Shown here: one piece after another, positions 27,520 to 40,729 of the stretch
How the letters are laid out: the number at the start of each line of letters is the position of its first letter
Position numbering within the stretch: the first letter of the stretch is position 1
Notes under the pieces: generated by a model
Databases searched by the model: none
Told to the model about the DNA's origin: nothing
What the model saw: the letters and a program-made list of their open reading frames with translations, nothing else
Made by a program: the position numbers and the translations under genes
Source of the DNA: Mastigias papua
Lineage: Eukaryota; Cnidaria; Scyphozoa; Rhizostomeae; Mastigiidae
Direction of reading: 5' to 3'
Assembly: GCA_964019165.1 (NCBI GenBank)
Contig: OZ025278.1
Span: forward strand, 3,467,378 to 3,531,377
DNA: 64,000 nt

Positions 27520-28928
27520 GGTAGAAATTCTGTGGCCTTCAACATACAGGCTCATTATAAAACAGTTTCTTATAAAAAATCACGTATATCTGCGTCAAGA
27601 TGAAATGGATAGACCTCTGCGGAGTCATCTCACAAGGTTTGCTCTCCTACTCACTGGCTATCACTGGAAGACACTCGACAAACCCAAATTGAGTTCTCCG
27701 AGCCATGTCTTCGCATCGAGGACGCAAAGTTGAGCACAGCTAATTAGCTTTGTCTAGTCACAATGTAATTAGTAGGGCGGTTGAATAGTTTTGAAGTCAA
27801 AATTGGTCAAAATAAAGTCTAAACTTCTGAGTTTCTGGAATAAAGTCAAAAACAGTGAAAACAGTCGAAAATGTCAAAGCAGAATGTAATGTGCGAATGC
27901 ATATTTACTGTACAGTGTACAGTCAGGTGCTACTGGAAAACCACTAGCCAACTACAGTATCAACAGAACAGAGTTTTTCATTTGCCAACAAAATGCTTTG
28001 AGAAAACTGCGATTTTCCATCAAATATCGAGCACGCTGAGTTTACGCGCAAGTTTGCCACAATGAATTGAGAAAATGCACAAAAGCAATTTTAGCCAATG
28101 AGAGCAGTCCTTTACTTCCCATCTAGATAAATTTCTAATAATGTTGGTATGCTAGAAATATTCATATTGTTGTGGATCTGCAGCATTCAGGAAGCTATTC
28201 TTGACAAAATTCTGAGCACTGTTTATACCGGACTAGTTGTTATCGTCTAAGGCCAGTTACGAAAGAATTCTATACACAAAGACCAAAAAGAAGGAGTGGC
28301 ATATCATTACTATAAACAGGCACTTAGAAATAATAAATAAAACAATACAATTATAGATGAAATCAAATAACAAAAGCTAGGAAACATAATTAAAAGATCT
28401 ATTAACTGATAATAATATTTTACGGCTTCCTTATCTTTCAGAAGCGAGGATATGTGTGACAGGGATGATTAGCAAAACACATTGATAAACAAACCCAGGA
28501 CAAATTGAAGACGCATCCTGGCATTTGTTATACATTGCGGTCCCAAGTAGCAAACAGACTGTAGATCCTAGCAAAATTGAGATGGTCTAGTAGAGACAAG
28601 TATTTTACTTTTAAAATGAGGATTTAGCAATTGCTTGCAATTTCTGGGCGATTGACATAAGAAATATATTGTTGCTAGCGCACAGAGAAATGAAATGGAT
28701 CTTGTGCAGCATGTCCTTGAACAATTTTTGTTACCTCAAATGGACTACCTATATCAGTGATCAACCTCTTATTCAATGGCTGACCTCCTAACAGAGTTTC
28801 AACGTTCGGTTTTGTAGTCTTGCACAAGAGTATAACTTTCATTCAAAATTGTAGAAAATGAAACTTTCCAAGGATTTACAAACGTTCTAATTATTTTATG
28901 CTCATGAACTTCTCTACGTTCGTACCAA
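27520..28928. other. No recognised gene; one isolated MITE end
   Basis: TTTCTTATAAAAAATCACGT at about 27569 looks like a right end of the TACACG...ATAAG superfamily, but I cannot find its partner. The rest shows nothing I recognise. Confidence 0.4.
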
Positions 28929-28929
28929 A

Positions 28930-29274
28930 TATATGTTTTTATAAGAGACAAACTTTCTCTCTTCAGCCTGGATGTTGCTTAATATTTTGCTAAACCCAGC
29001 CTTATATGTTTCTTAAGTTTGTCTTAATATTCTTGAAATTTCCTATAACGACAAAGCAACTTTGAGACGAGAAAGAAAATGGTTAGAGAAAAACATTTCA
29101 CAGACCGGTGCTGTCTGTATTTTGATTCCAGTTTAATAGACAATTCTCTCGCAAAAACAGATTTCTCAAGTTTACTTTTAAAACTCAGCCTACCTGTGTT
29201 AATAGTTCTTAATTTTTGCCTGATTTGAGCTTCATGTTTCTTATATACTTGGCTCCCATAATACAAACGTGCAT
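28930..29274. mobile_element. MITE-like element H, copy 1
   Basis: Left end ATATATGTTTTTATAAGAGA and right region GTTTCTTATATACTTGGCTC ending CAAACGTGCAT fit the superfamily ends loosely. The inner block TTTTGATTCCAGTTTAATAG...TTTCTCAAGTTTACTTTT recurs at 36225-36482. Confidence 0.5.
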
Positions 29275-29279
29275 ACGTT

Positions 29280-31220
<1,941 letters not shown>

Positions 31221-31224
31221 CTTA

Positions 31225-32845
31225 TATAGACAGGGCAACTGTAAGTGTGGGTGCAATAATCAGGCTTGTGGTGATCGAAGATATATTATCTCTTATCTAA
31301 TCAAATGTACGAAGAGTTAAGTTAAATGCAGTTAATAATGAATGTAAAATTGGGGCTTGCTGTCGGTTAAGATAAAGGATATTTACAGTTTGATCTCTGA
31401 ATAACATCTTTTATCTGATTTTGGACACTGACCGCTTTCGGGAGGGCATTCCAAGTCCTGATATACCCAGACTAGAACAATCCTAGCTCTGACCATTTGA
31501 CAAGTAAGGTCATTCTGAGATGGCTTCTATGTGTTTATAAAATTACATAGCGATGCCAAGAGAGAAAAAGAAGTATATAGTGAAAGATGACTGTTCGAAT
31601 TCTCATAACATCAAATTGAGGTTGTGTTTTCAACGAGTGCTGACGTTTAAATTACAATATCAATTATTCCACAACTTGATAGTACTACTGTTATTATGAA
31701 ATTATTTACAATATAATAATGACTACGATACGAACTAAAAATCTTTAAAATATTAATGCTGGAAATCCACAAGTCAATAAGACATTTGAATCCAATTTTT
31801 TCATCATACGTGGGACCAGTATTTTCTGCTTTCTATTTTTATCATTTTAAGGTAATTTTCTCTTTTAAAACTGATGTTATTAAGTTGGTCTTAATTAGTA
31901 TTTTAATACTATTGTAAAAACATCAAAACATCAATATTAAACAATGAATGTATGATGATATAATAAGTTGCAACCCCATGAAAGGAAGAGATCCACCATG
32001 ATCTCAGCATAAAGAGCCCCTGCAAGTTGCCAGTGAGAAAAGGCAATAAGAGACCTGGCATGGAGTTGCTTTCATTCAGAGGGGTCTTATCGTGAAATAC
32101 TCCGAGAGATGAAATCAAGGAGTTATCAACAGTTGCAAGCTTTAAATGAGATACCAAAGCCTGGATGGGTATTAAATGTAATTGTAAAATATACATGTAG
32201 CTGCCAGTTGTGTTATGAAGCTGGAGATTTTTTCTAATACTTATCTTTGTACCTTACTTTGTAACCAGCTGGTATCAATTAGTTCCAACAACAATGTAAA
32301 ACCAACGGTGAATAATGATTATCAAGAATATGACAATGATTAAAACAAGAACTATCTCAAAAAATTTACTTTGGACCCTCAATATATCTCTGTTTTCATA
32401 TCTCTGTTCGCAGGTTTGTGCATTCCATTCTTTGATATAACTTATCTAAGTAACCAGTTTCGAGACAACAGCTCGAGAGCAAGTTATATGGAGACGTGTG
32501 CCTTGGAACTTCTAAGAAAATGATTTGTCAATCTATGATGAGGCCCTTAAACATTAGGGAAATGCCCATTTCAACTATAGGGGTAAGCCCATTTCAAAAA
32601 TAGAAATTGGCAGATGAAACAAAGTTTTTTGTGTTTACTAGAAATTTTGAATGGTTTTCGATATTTTTGGAAGGCTTTAACTTACTAGTTACCACATTTT
32701 ATATAAAATCGGGGATCTACCAACCTATATATGCTAGTGTACGTATGTGGGAGGTGCATGGGAAACATTCTGCTATGTGGAGATGTGCATGAGGATGGAG
32801 TAGCTGCGGGAGCCTTCAGCAACACGCGAAAGCGTTGGTAACTGT
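31225..32845. other. No recognised feature
   Basis: AT-rich single-copy-looking sequence. The longest frames are under 100 codons with no family motif. Confidence 0.4.
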
Positions 32846-32850
32846 GGAGC

Positions 32851-33284
32851 TACATGCTTTTTTATAAGGAGCCTTGCTCAAGGCCTGGTTCCAAAAGTTC
32901 CTTATTTTTGGACCTCCAATAATCAAATTGGAGTTCTAGAAGTTCCTAAACAGTTCCTTAATTTTCAGTGCACACTTAGTGCCATAAAAATGGTGCAGAC
33001 ACAAGGAAAACAAAGAAAAAATTCTGAATTTGGCCTCTTTGGCTGAAACGTAAGATCAATGAAAAATGAAGGTTTTAACACAAGCATAGCAAACAATCTA
33101 TTCGGTTTTTGGCTGCAAATTAATGGAACCAGCTTCCAAGTTGTTGATTATTTGGTGTTATAAAAATTGTTCAAATTGAAAAGTTCCTTAGTAAACTTTC
33201 GATTAGTAGTTCAAGTTCTTTAAATATTTTGGCATTCTATAAGTAGGCTCCTTATAAAGTGGTTCCTTATAAAAAAAGCGTGTA
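32851..33284. mobile_element. Near-complete MITE of the TACACG...ATAAG superfamily
   Basis: Left end TACATGCTTTTTTATAAGGA(GCC) and right end (GGTTCC)TTATAAAAAAAGCGTGTA are inverted repeats; a second inner pair (AAGGAGCC against GGCTCCTT) extends the symmetry. Internal blocks of AAAAGTTCCTTATTTTTGG and its inverse repeat the pattern. About 434 bp and non-coding. Confidence 0.7.
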
Positions 33285-33341
33285 TATGATTCATTTTGAG
33301 ACTAGAAGAACCTTATAACGAACGATGCCTATAACAACAAG

Positions 33342-33607
33342 CACCGCAAATCCTCAAGTTCGCCCCCCTCAAAAAAGCCCCCCCCCTCGAATCTGTCCCC
33401 ACCCCGGATGATGACAAAGATCCTGATAAAGACTAATGCATAAATTTAGACTCTTCTTTTAATATTATGAAGAAAAGGAATTTTGACAATGAGCTTTTTA
33501 TAAAGCGTGTGTGAAGTAACTTTATAAGCCCCCTTCGAACAAGCTCCCACCCAAAGAGTATCAAAACTAAATAAGCCCCATGGGCGCTGATTCGAGGATT
33601 TACGGTA
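33342..33607. mobile_element. Family E element, copy 2 (decayed)
   Basis: Left end CACCGCAAATCCTCAAGTTC then C-rich sequence; right end GGGCGCTGATTCGAGGATTT(ACGGTA). Same terminal plan as the intact E element at 46339-46795. Confidence 0.65.
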
Positions 33608-33754
33608 GTACCAACTCTCAAACAGCTAAGCACACAAATCACTTGTGTCCAGTTGTATAGGAACAGGTTCCCATTCACACACACGTAAGTGACCCGCTAC
33701 AAAATTTGTTCGACTGAATCATGCAACTTTTGTAACTTCTACGAAAGCGGAGCA

Positions 33755-34030
33755 CTGATATACCTCTAAGGATCAAACTCTGTACCGGCACAGTGTAAAT
33801 GCAACTGCATGAAGCAGTGTTGGTAGCGGATCACAAAGTGATCCAATATATAAATACTGATATACTGATATATAAATACTAATATATATAAATACTGATA
33901 TACTGATATATAAATACTAATATATATACTGATATACCTCTAAGGATCAAAATCTGTACCGGCACAGTGTAAATTCAACTGCATGAAGCAGTGTTGGTAG
34001 CGGATCACAAAGTGATCCAATACATAAATG
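33755..34030. repeat. Direct duplication of about 105 bp, 174-bp offset
   Basis: CTGATATACCTCTAAGGATC starts at 33755 and again at 33929; both copies run through GTACCGGCACAGTGTAAAT to GTGATCCAATA with about four differences. Each ends in the inverted repeat GGATCAC-AAA-GTGATCC. The spacer is made of TACTGATATATAAATACTAA units. Confidence 0.9.
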
Positions 34031-34097
34031 AGGTCTAAATTCCGTACTTCCTCCAAAAAGCGCCCCCCTTGAGATGAATTTTTTTAGTCCTCTACAA

Positions 34098-34619
34098 ACT
34101 TTTTTAAAATAATGACCAATTTTTCGCTGAGCCTCAATATTCTTAACTTTTTTATTTTAAGCCTAAGAATATTCTTAACCTATTCTTACAATTTTGCGAT
34201 TTTGAGCATTCATACTCGCACAAACTATATTCTTAGTATAAAAAGTGTACGACTGACACTCCCCGAAGAGTTGCTAAGCCGCATCATAGCATAATGATTC
34301 CCAGACTGTACAAGTGAACCTCATACTTATTCTGTTTTCTACAGAAACTCAAATCAGCAAAAGATCTAAGCTTTGATGACGCTTGAGCCCTGCATTATTC
34401 TTAGATTATTTCACAATAGCGCGAAAAAGCGGGATCATTCTCTTTGCATACTGAAAGCTGTTTCGTCCGACACTCGCCGGAGTATGAAACGTCGGATAAC
34501 GACGGAAAGGTGAACCGAAATATATAGCCAGATGCGGGTACATGTGATTATTCTTAAATATCGGCAAATTTGAGCCTTGATATTCTTATAGACTATATTT
34601 GATATAAAAAAGTGTGTAT
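34098..34619 (+). mobile_element. MITE-like family B, copy 2, with a nested insertion
   Basis: Homologous to 8700-9036 from GCTGAGCCTCAATATTCTTA to TCTTATAGACTATATTTGAT, ending AAAAAGTGTGTAT. Relative to that copy it carries an extra 135 bp at 34411-34545 (listed separately). Confidence 0.7.
34411..34545 (-). mobile_element. 135-bp insertion nested in the family B element, with 7-bp flanking duplication
   Basis: GATTATT is present on both sides (34404-34410 and 34546-34552), and the segment is absent from the other B copy. Its left end TCACAATAGCGCGAAAAAGC is close to the family J motif TCACTACAGCACGAAAAAGC seen at 25455 and 44412. Read on the minus strand it holds CCGGCGAGTGTCGGACGAAA(C), which resembles a decayed hammerhead core (CUGANGA...GAAAC). 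Confidence 0.6.
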
Positions 34620-34624
34620 CCGAT

Positions 34625-35730
34625 GGAAAAGCAGTCAAGATTGTTATCCCGAATATTATACCATCAACGTCTAGTAACACCAGCTAGAGTTTTACCGGTT
34701 CGTTTTACTAGTTTGATGAATGATGGTAAGAGGTGATTTGATAGATGAATAGCAAGTGTGTGATATAGGGTCTTGTCTTAATGTAACAAATTGCCTTCAA
34801 ATGCGAAAAGAGACTGTCTTTAAGTAATGAGGTAGTCGCTATTTAGAAACGAGGCCAATATGATAATGAGTGGTTACCATATTCCACATTACGGACCTTG
34901 ATTTATGGAATCAAATATCGCAGATCACCCGTGCATCAAATGCCATCAATTCTCAAAAGCTGCCGACGATGAACCGAGCAGGTTACTAGAACAGGGAAGG
35001 AAACGACAAAATCTGTCAGGAAAGCATTGCTAAACATCAGGAACTTAGATGGAATCCGCTAAATGCCTTGACGGATCACAACTTAGCTTGGAAGGTTTTA
35101 CAGATGTAGACGTATACAAAAGGTCAATAAAGTCTTGACAGAGAGTGCTGAAAATCAGTGCTTATATACAGGACTGTTGTGAACTTGCTATCTCCTGAAA
35201 TTTAAAGATTTATTAGTGGAATCCCAAGGAAAATTTCTCGGGATCACATCCATTTCCTACAAGAAAAGCTCTTTAGTGTAGAATATGTCCATGTTCTCGT
35301 TCTTTTTCCAAGAAATTTTTGGAACTGAAGTATCCGCTACCCTTTTACACCTCCAATTTCATTTCAAAGACCACACTTTGAATTTTCAAGACCAGGTCAA
35401 AATCACTTTGTTTCTAGGCTTTGGCTCTATATATCAAAAACTAAAAGATACAGATCAGATTATGTACACAAAAGGATACTTCTCACAGAAGCAAGAAAAT
35501 CACCAAAGTATTTCAACATAAATCTCACACTAAATAAATCTCATTGAGGGCAACCTTTTCTACTTTATGAGGATACAATCAATTTGAAGATCAAAACGAA
35601 ACATTGCTAAAATTTACGAATAACTTAGGACAATTAAGTTTCATTTTCTGCTTATTAAGTTCTTTCTTAGAAAGCAAAAGGCATTCTGACTGAATTCTTG
35701 TATATATTTTGCGAACTCCAGCCCTAAATG
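34625..35730. other. No recognised feature
   Basis: No family motif in any frame and no copy elsewhere in the window that I noticed. Confidence 0.4.
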
Positions 35731-35734
35731 AACA

Positions 35735-35890
35735 TAGTAAAGACTCTCATTTAACATTCCAGTTTCTGTATGTGTTGTTGAGTGTAGTCGAGAGCTTTGA
35801 CGAACCTCTAGAAAAATTCGAACGTGCACAGGCACATTGCACCCCTGGTATTTCTTCCCGCCAAAAATATGATTGCAAGCGCAGGTGCAG
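35735..35890 (+). repeat. Family G repeat, copy 1
   Basis: Shares AAAGACTCTCATTTAACATT, TGTGTTGTTGAGTGTAGTCG(AGAGCTTT) and TTCTTCCCGCCAAAA in the same order with 54535-54700. Nature unknown. Confidence 0.6.
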
Positions 35891-36224
35891 CTTCAGGGCA
35901 TATGATTGTGCTCCCACCTAGAACAGAACGCAGTACTGTATCCTTTATGACAGATAATATCTTAAGTCTCTCTGTAAGATATTCCTGTCAGCGTTAGCAT
36001 CTTAAATACTAAGCTCCCGTACAATGTTATTGACACGACCCCTCTCTTCTACCTGCATCATTCAAGCAATGCAAGTTTTTTATCTTTTACATTTGTGCAA
36101 CCTTTTCTTTATGTCAATTTCATATGTCAAGCCTAAAGTAGCTAGAGATTTTCATCTATTGCTTGCGTCTGTTTCAGCCATCTTTATGAACAAATTTGGC
36201 GTCACAAAAATAATTGATTCTTGT

Positions 36225-36482
36225 CCTTAGGAAGAAAACTTTCTCTTGTCAAATAGTGGAATGATGAGTCGAGGGCGTTTCGACAAGAGTCTACTATAAC
36301 TACAAAGCGAAATATCTTAATGGATGACTTTGATTCCAGTTTAACAAGTTCTTTTTGGAAAAGAGTTTCGTCAAGTTGCTATTGATTTGTACCCTGATTG
36401 TGTTTCTTAAATTTATTCTAGTTTTTAACTCATATGAGTTTCACATCTCTTATATTATAGTCTTACAACAAAAATACGTCGA
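36225..36482. mobile_element. MITE-like element H, copy 2
   Basis: Contains TTTGATTCCAGTTTAACAAG, AGAGTTTCGTCAAGTTGC and TTGTGTTTCTTAAATTTATT, in the order seen at 28930-29274. Ends are poorly preserved. Confidence 0.45.
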
Positions 36483-36484
36483 GC

Positions 36485-38420
36485 CATCAGAAATATTCAA
36501 AGCAAATTTTCTGTTCTGAGCCAAGAGGAAATCGTTTGGATGCTTCTATACATTACATTACATCTCAAACAAAACTATAAAAAATCTGAAAGTTCCTAGC
36601 ATCACAATTTGATAAAACTATAGTACAGTTTACACGACAGAAGGAGCTCATAAACATATTTAGAGCAGTACTCTCAAATGACTTGAAGATCATTTGGCTC
36701 TTTGATATTCGCTGGATTGCTTTTCAGCTAAGATATTGTGACTTGCAAACACGCTAATATGCACAAGTAATGTAACAGAAATGCACCGTGTATTTCACCA
36801 ACAAAGCAAGGAATCGTTATTTATCCATGTATGCCTCCGATTAGGCCAGATTAATTATCGCTGATATATTGACGGCCATTGAGAAGTAAAGAGAGATTGC
36901 CATTAATATTCATCTTATTTCTAAATCATCATCGCCTTTTTGATAAATACCGATGCACTTTTCAAGTCAAAACATATTAATTTGAAATTTGAATAAGCTC
37001 CTTAGAAACGATTACTATTTGACCAACAAGAAAAAACCGAAGTTCCAACTTAGAATTATGTCATATCAAAGAGTTTCTCAACCCCCGCTTTTGCAGTGTC
37101 TGCACAAATATAGATGTGTGCTAGTGTCCTCTTGCACCCATACGCATGCTCTGATGATACAGACGGGGGTATGCAAAATCAGGGAATAGAGAAACACAAA
37201 ATGAACGACGGTAAACAATTAGTGTACTGTTTTTTTCACAAATCCGGGAAATTGATTAAATTTCCTCAAGATAATCATTCGTCTAAAAAGTAATTCCCTC
37301 GGGTCTCTTATGCTCTATGTTCACACATGTTCTAGATTACGTGGAAATACCAATATTTCCCTCTTAAAGAGAACTGACGTGACAAATGGGCAAGTCATTC
37401 TGAATGCATATGTCAAAATTTGGACAAATCTATTGGAGATTAAAAAGAGATTGGAAAAATAAAAAACAACCGTGTAAAAGCACATTTAAGCTTTCTGGTT
37501 TGACATTCTGAAGTTAAAAGGGTATTAGAAAAGGCGTTGGTATCGGAAGGCCTGTGGTTTGATATCTTCCAGGCCTTCTGTGATGCCCAACCACCACCCC
37601 AGCACCACCTGAAGGCTTGCAACTAAGCGAGTGTATCCAGCAGTAAAATCGTTGTTATAAATTGGCGAATCAGTTGTATTTTGCAAGATATACACTTGCT
37701 ACATTAGCAGCAGCGAGAAGCAGAAAAGAAATGACGGTAATAGAGAAGAATGCAAAACTAATACGTTCTAGCTATGCACTAAGACAAAGAAGCCAATTTC
37801 CAACCATTCAACAGTGCCATCATATTAACACAGCAATATCAATGATCCACGCTTCGAGAAGAGGAAAGCGTGACAGAAACACGTAGAATAAGGCAGATAA
37901 TGGGAACAGATGATTCACTTTTTGGTCCAACAGAGCCATTAAGCACTTCACCGACGACTACAAAGGCACATTCAGCACACCTATATTAACTCACCATCTT
38001 TCCTCTACCCTGCATGTTGGTCTGGGAATCACAGAAAGCAGGTCGTGAACTGACTAAATTGTTGTAGGCGGAGAGGTGCAACCCACGGTTAAGAACCAAC
38101 TCAGTGGTTTACAGAATCTGGAGCTTGTGTCAGATTTTTCATCGTTGAGGTAAACAATTGGATATATATCACATACGGTTTTGGGTCGTTGTAGTCGAAT
38201 ACAGATAGCGTTTCAGGTCAAGTTATTCTACGCAAAGTTCTAGGCTGAGTTTTGATGTTTTCCCAACTATTCACATGCTAGAAATAGCAGACGATGATTA
38301 GCCCAACTGCCGGTCTAGATTGTTGCACTTACATGAAGTGATTCATCCAGTGTCCTCATTACGAACGAAATTGTAACAGATAAAGTGGTAATGCTGATGA
38401 GGATACACAAATGTGTATAA
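36485..38420. other. No recognised feature
   Basis: Several short frames of 60-75 codons but no motif or homologous copy that I can support. Confidence 0.4.
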
Positions 38421-38735
<315 letters not shown>

Positions 38736-38740
38736 TATAT

Positions 38741-38870
38741 ATAAATATAAATACTAAGTCATAAGTGGGCTACCACAATTGGAAAATTTATTTTGGCCCC
38801 AGTGCGGATTCGAACTCACGATGTTTAGATCAGAAGACTCCTGTGCTAATCAATTGCGCCATCCAGGCAC
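38741..38870 (-). mobile_element. tRNA-derived SINE, (TA)n-tailed
   Basis: On the minus strand: GTGCCTGGATGGCGCAATTG, A-box-like TGGCGCAATTGATTAGC (38861-38845) and a near-consensus B box GAGTTCGAATCCG (38817-38805), then a short body (GGCCAAAATAAATTTTCCAA) and an AT tail merging with the (TA)n at 38733. tRNA-type pol III promoter with a non-tRNA 3' body, hence a SINE. Confidence 0.75.
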
Positions 38871-38940
38871 AAAAGAATAGCGGTGGAATCTTAAGGTCAT
38901 TCTATCGTGAGTCCCTCAACGCATCTAGGGCCTTCTCTAT

Positions 38941-38965
38941 GTTTCGGCTATAATGCCTTCTTCAG
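38941..38965 (-). ncRNA. Hammerhead-like ribozyme core (partial)
   Basis: The minus strand reads CTGAAGA, then AGGCATTATAGCC, then GAAAC. CTGAAGA fits the invariant CUGANGA, GGC-ATTATA-GCC gives a short stem II, and GAAAC fits the second conserved block. I could not identify a convincing stem I or a cleavage triplet by eye. Similar motifs occur in Penelope-like elements and small retrozymes of invertebrates, which fits its place between a (TA)n array and a SINE. Confidence 0.35.
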
Positions 38966-38983
38966 AGCCAAGCGTACTTCATA

Positions 38984-39032
38984 ATATTAATTCGGCTAAG
39001 GCTAGCCTAAGACAGCCTTAGCCGAATTAATA

Positions 39033-39033
<1 letters not shown>
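38984..39033. repeat. Perfect 20-bp inverted repeat with a 10-bp loop
   Basis: ATATTAATTCGGCTAAGGCT (38984-39003), spacer AGCCTAAGAC, then AGCCTTAGCCGAATTAATAT (39014-39033). Perfect pairing; even part of the loop repeats the arm motif. It lies between the hammerhead-like core and the next (TA)n array. Confidence 0.95.
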
Positions 39034-39149
<116 letters not shown>

Positions 39150-39155
39150 TATAGT

Positions 39156-39385
39156 ATATTGGTTGCCATATCATCGTCGTAAGTGACGGGGACACGTGCC
39201 AGCCATTGCATTGGTGATGCTACTGGGAGGATTACGGTGACATAAGAACGCATTTTCGTGATGTTGCCGTTGTCCCCCTAGTGTCGCCGCCGTCCAGTCG
39301 GGTTGCAAAAGTTGAGATGAGTTCAACTTTTCCCGATGACTAGGACGCATCCCCGTCTCTAGGATGATATGAAAACCAAGCTTAA
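39156..39385 (+). mobile_element. Family D MITE, copy 2
   Basis: Right end ATGAAAACCAAGCT followed by TAA; left end ATTGGTTGCCATATCATCGT. The interior (CGTAAGTGACGGGGACACGT; CATTGCATTGGTGATGCTAC; AAAAGTTGAGATGAGTTCAA) is the reverse complement of 13750-14053 with good identity. Confidence 0.7.
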
Positions 39386-39699
39386 ATTTCAATGCTGCTA
39401 GAATCCGTTATGTAACCACGCGTGTAACGTCATCTCACACCGAGGTCTCTCGCTCGGCATCGAGTTCCAAATCTGACCATACCGTTATCACAAAGCGTTG
39501 AATACGTATAATTTATAGCATATATCTTTGGTTTAACGCAAGTGAGTATAGCATTTATCTTTGGCTTAACGTAAGTTAGCCAAATATATATGGTATACAG
39601 TATACGCTTATGAAAAAGATTCTTCACGTGAGCATACAACCTAACACAGTGATTTTTCGACTTGCTACAAAGGTTGGTCAATGTGATGTCATGGGCAAC

Positions 39700-39870
39700 A
39701 TAGCCATCAAATGTTTAAGAGCCCTGATCAGGTTTATTTTCTCCCAACCTAATTGACCTATCATCATGCAGGATGCTGACAAAATATGCGTTTCACAGCT
39801 AAAACTAGGCCCATTTTGCATGACGATTGGACAGTCAGTTTGGGAGAATTTAGGCGTGATTTATGCTAAT
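39700..39870. mobile_element. Palindromic MITE family F, copy 2
   Basis: AGCCATCAAATGTTTAAGAG, CTGATCAGGTTTATTTTCTC, then AATTGACCTATCATCATGCA, mirrored by TTGCATGACGATTGGACAGT and TTTGGGAGAATTTAGG. Same plan as 27315-27508. Confidence 0.7.
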
Positions 39871-39945
39871 TGGTACAAGACCTAAGCACAGTAACCTTAA
39901 AAGTGCCGATATGGAACTTAATTTGAATATTTGGGGAGTCAGTTG

Positions 39946-40728
39946 GAGGTGGTGGAGAAGATCAAATACCTAGGAGTTCAGGAGGACAACAGCCTTGATT
40001 GGAAGGAACATATCGAAGTAGATTCCTCTATGGTCTCAAAAGCTTTGGGATTCTGCCTGTCACTTCATTAAAAAAATTGTACTTAAGCATTGTCGACCCA
40101 CATTTTAGATATTCCTGTTCCGTATGGGGCTGCTGTGACTCCACTGCAAGGTTACAGTTGCAGAGGGTCCAAAACAGAGCAGCCAGAATAGTGACAAATA
40201 GTGGCGCTGATACTCCAATGAGCTCTCTCATAAAGAGTCTAGGCTGGAAGACCATTGATGAACTTATCTCATGGGATTCGAAACTCATGGTCTTCAAGTC
40301 TTTGTATAATCAGGCAATACAATACTTATGTAGCCTTTTCTCAAGAGACTCTGAGTGTACCTCACGGAACCTTAGAAACACGGCAACAGACATTAGGGTA
40401 CCAATGACCTCCTTCCAAAGTGGGCAAAGATGTTTTTCATATCGTGATAATACCCTATGGAAAAATCTTATAAAAGAGGCTAGACAGGCACGTTCCCTAT
40501 ATAGTTCTAAACAACAGATCTGATTTAATTTCTATTTTACTCACTTTACACTTTTTACTGCTAATTTTATCCTTCAGCTACTCTTTACATATACCTAAAA
40601 AAGACTTTTATGGGTTTTTAATTAAATAGTGTGCTTAGTATTTGGATGTATTTAGCTAGAGTGTCCCTTGAAAATTAGCTTTAAGGCTGAAGGGTGTCCC
40701 TCCTTAAATATCTGAAATGAAAATGAAA
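39946..40728 (+). pseudogene. 3' remnant of a jockey/CR1-like non-LTR retrotransposon (reverse transcriptase C-terminus)
   Basis: Tail of a LINE-type reverse transcriptase ORF2. From 39946 the frame reads V-E-K-I-K-Y-L-G-V then D-N-S-L-D-W-K-E-H-I, the usual K-Y-L-G-V...L-x-W-x-x-H-I block. About 40 codons on, the homology moves to another frame, in which LYLSIVDPHFRYSCSVWGCC, then LQLQRVQNRAARIVT and, near the end, F-S-Y-R-D-N-T-L-W-K-N-L appear, ending at a TGA at 40523. So there is at least one frameshift near 40030-40060, and a few residues of the usual linker are missing. All of the polymerase palm and the endonuclease are absent, as expected of a 5'-truncated copy. The 3' UTR-like tail runs to GAAATGAAAATGAAA near 40728. 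Non-functional. Confidence 0.85.
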
Positions 40729-40729
40729 C

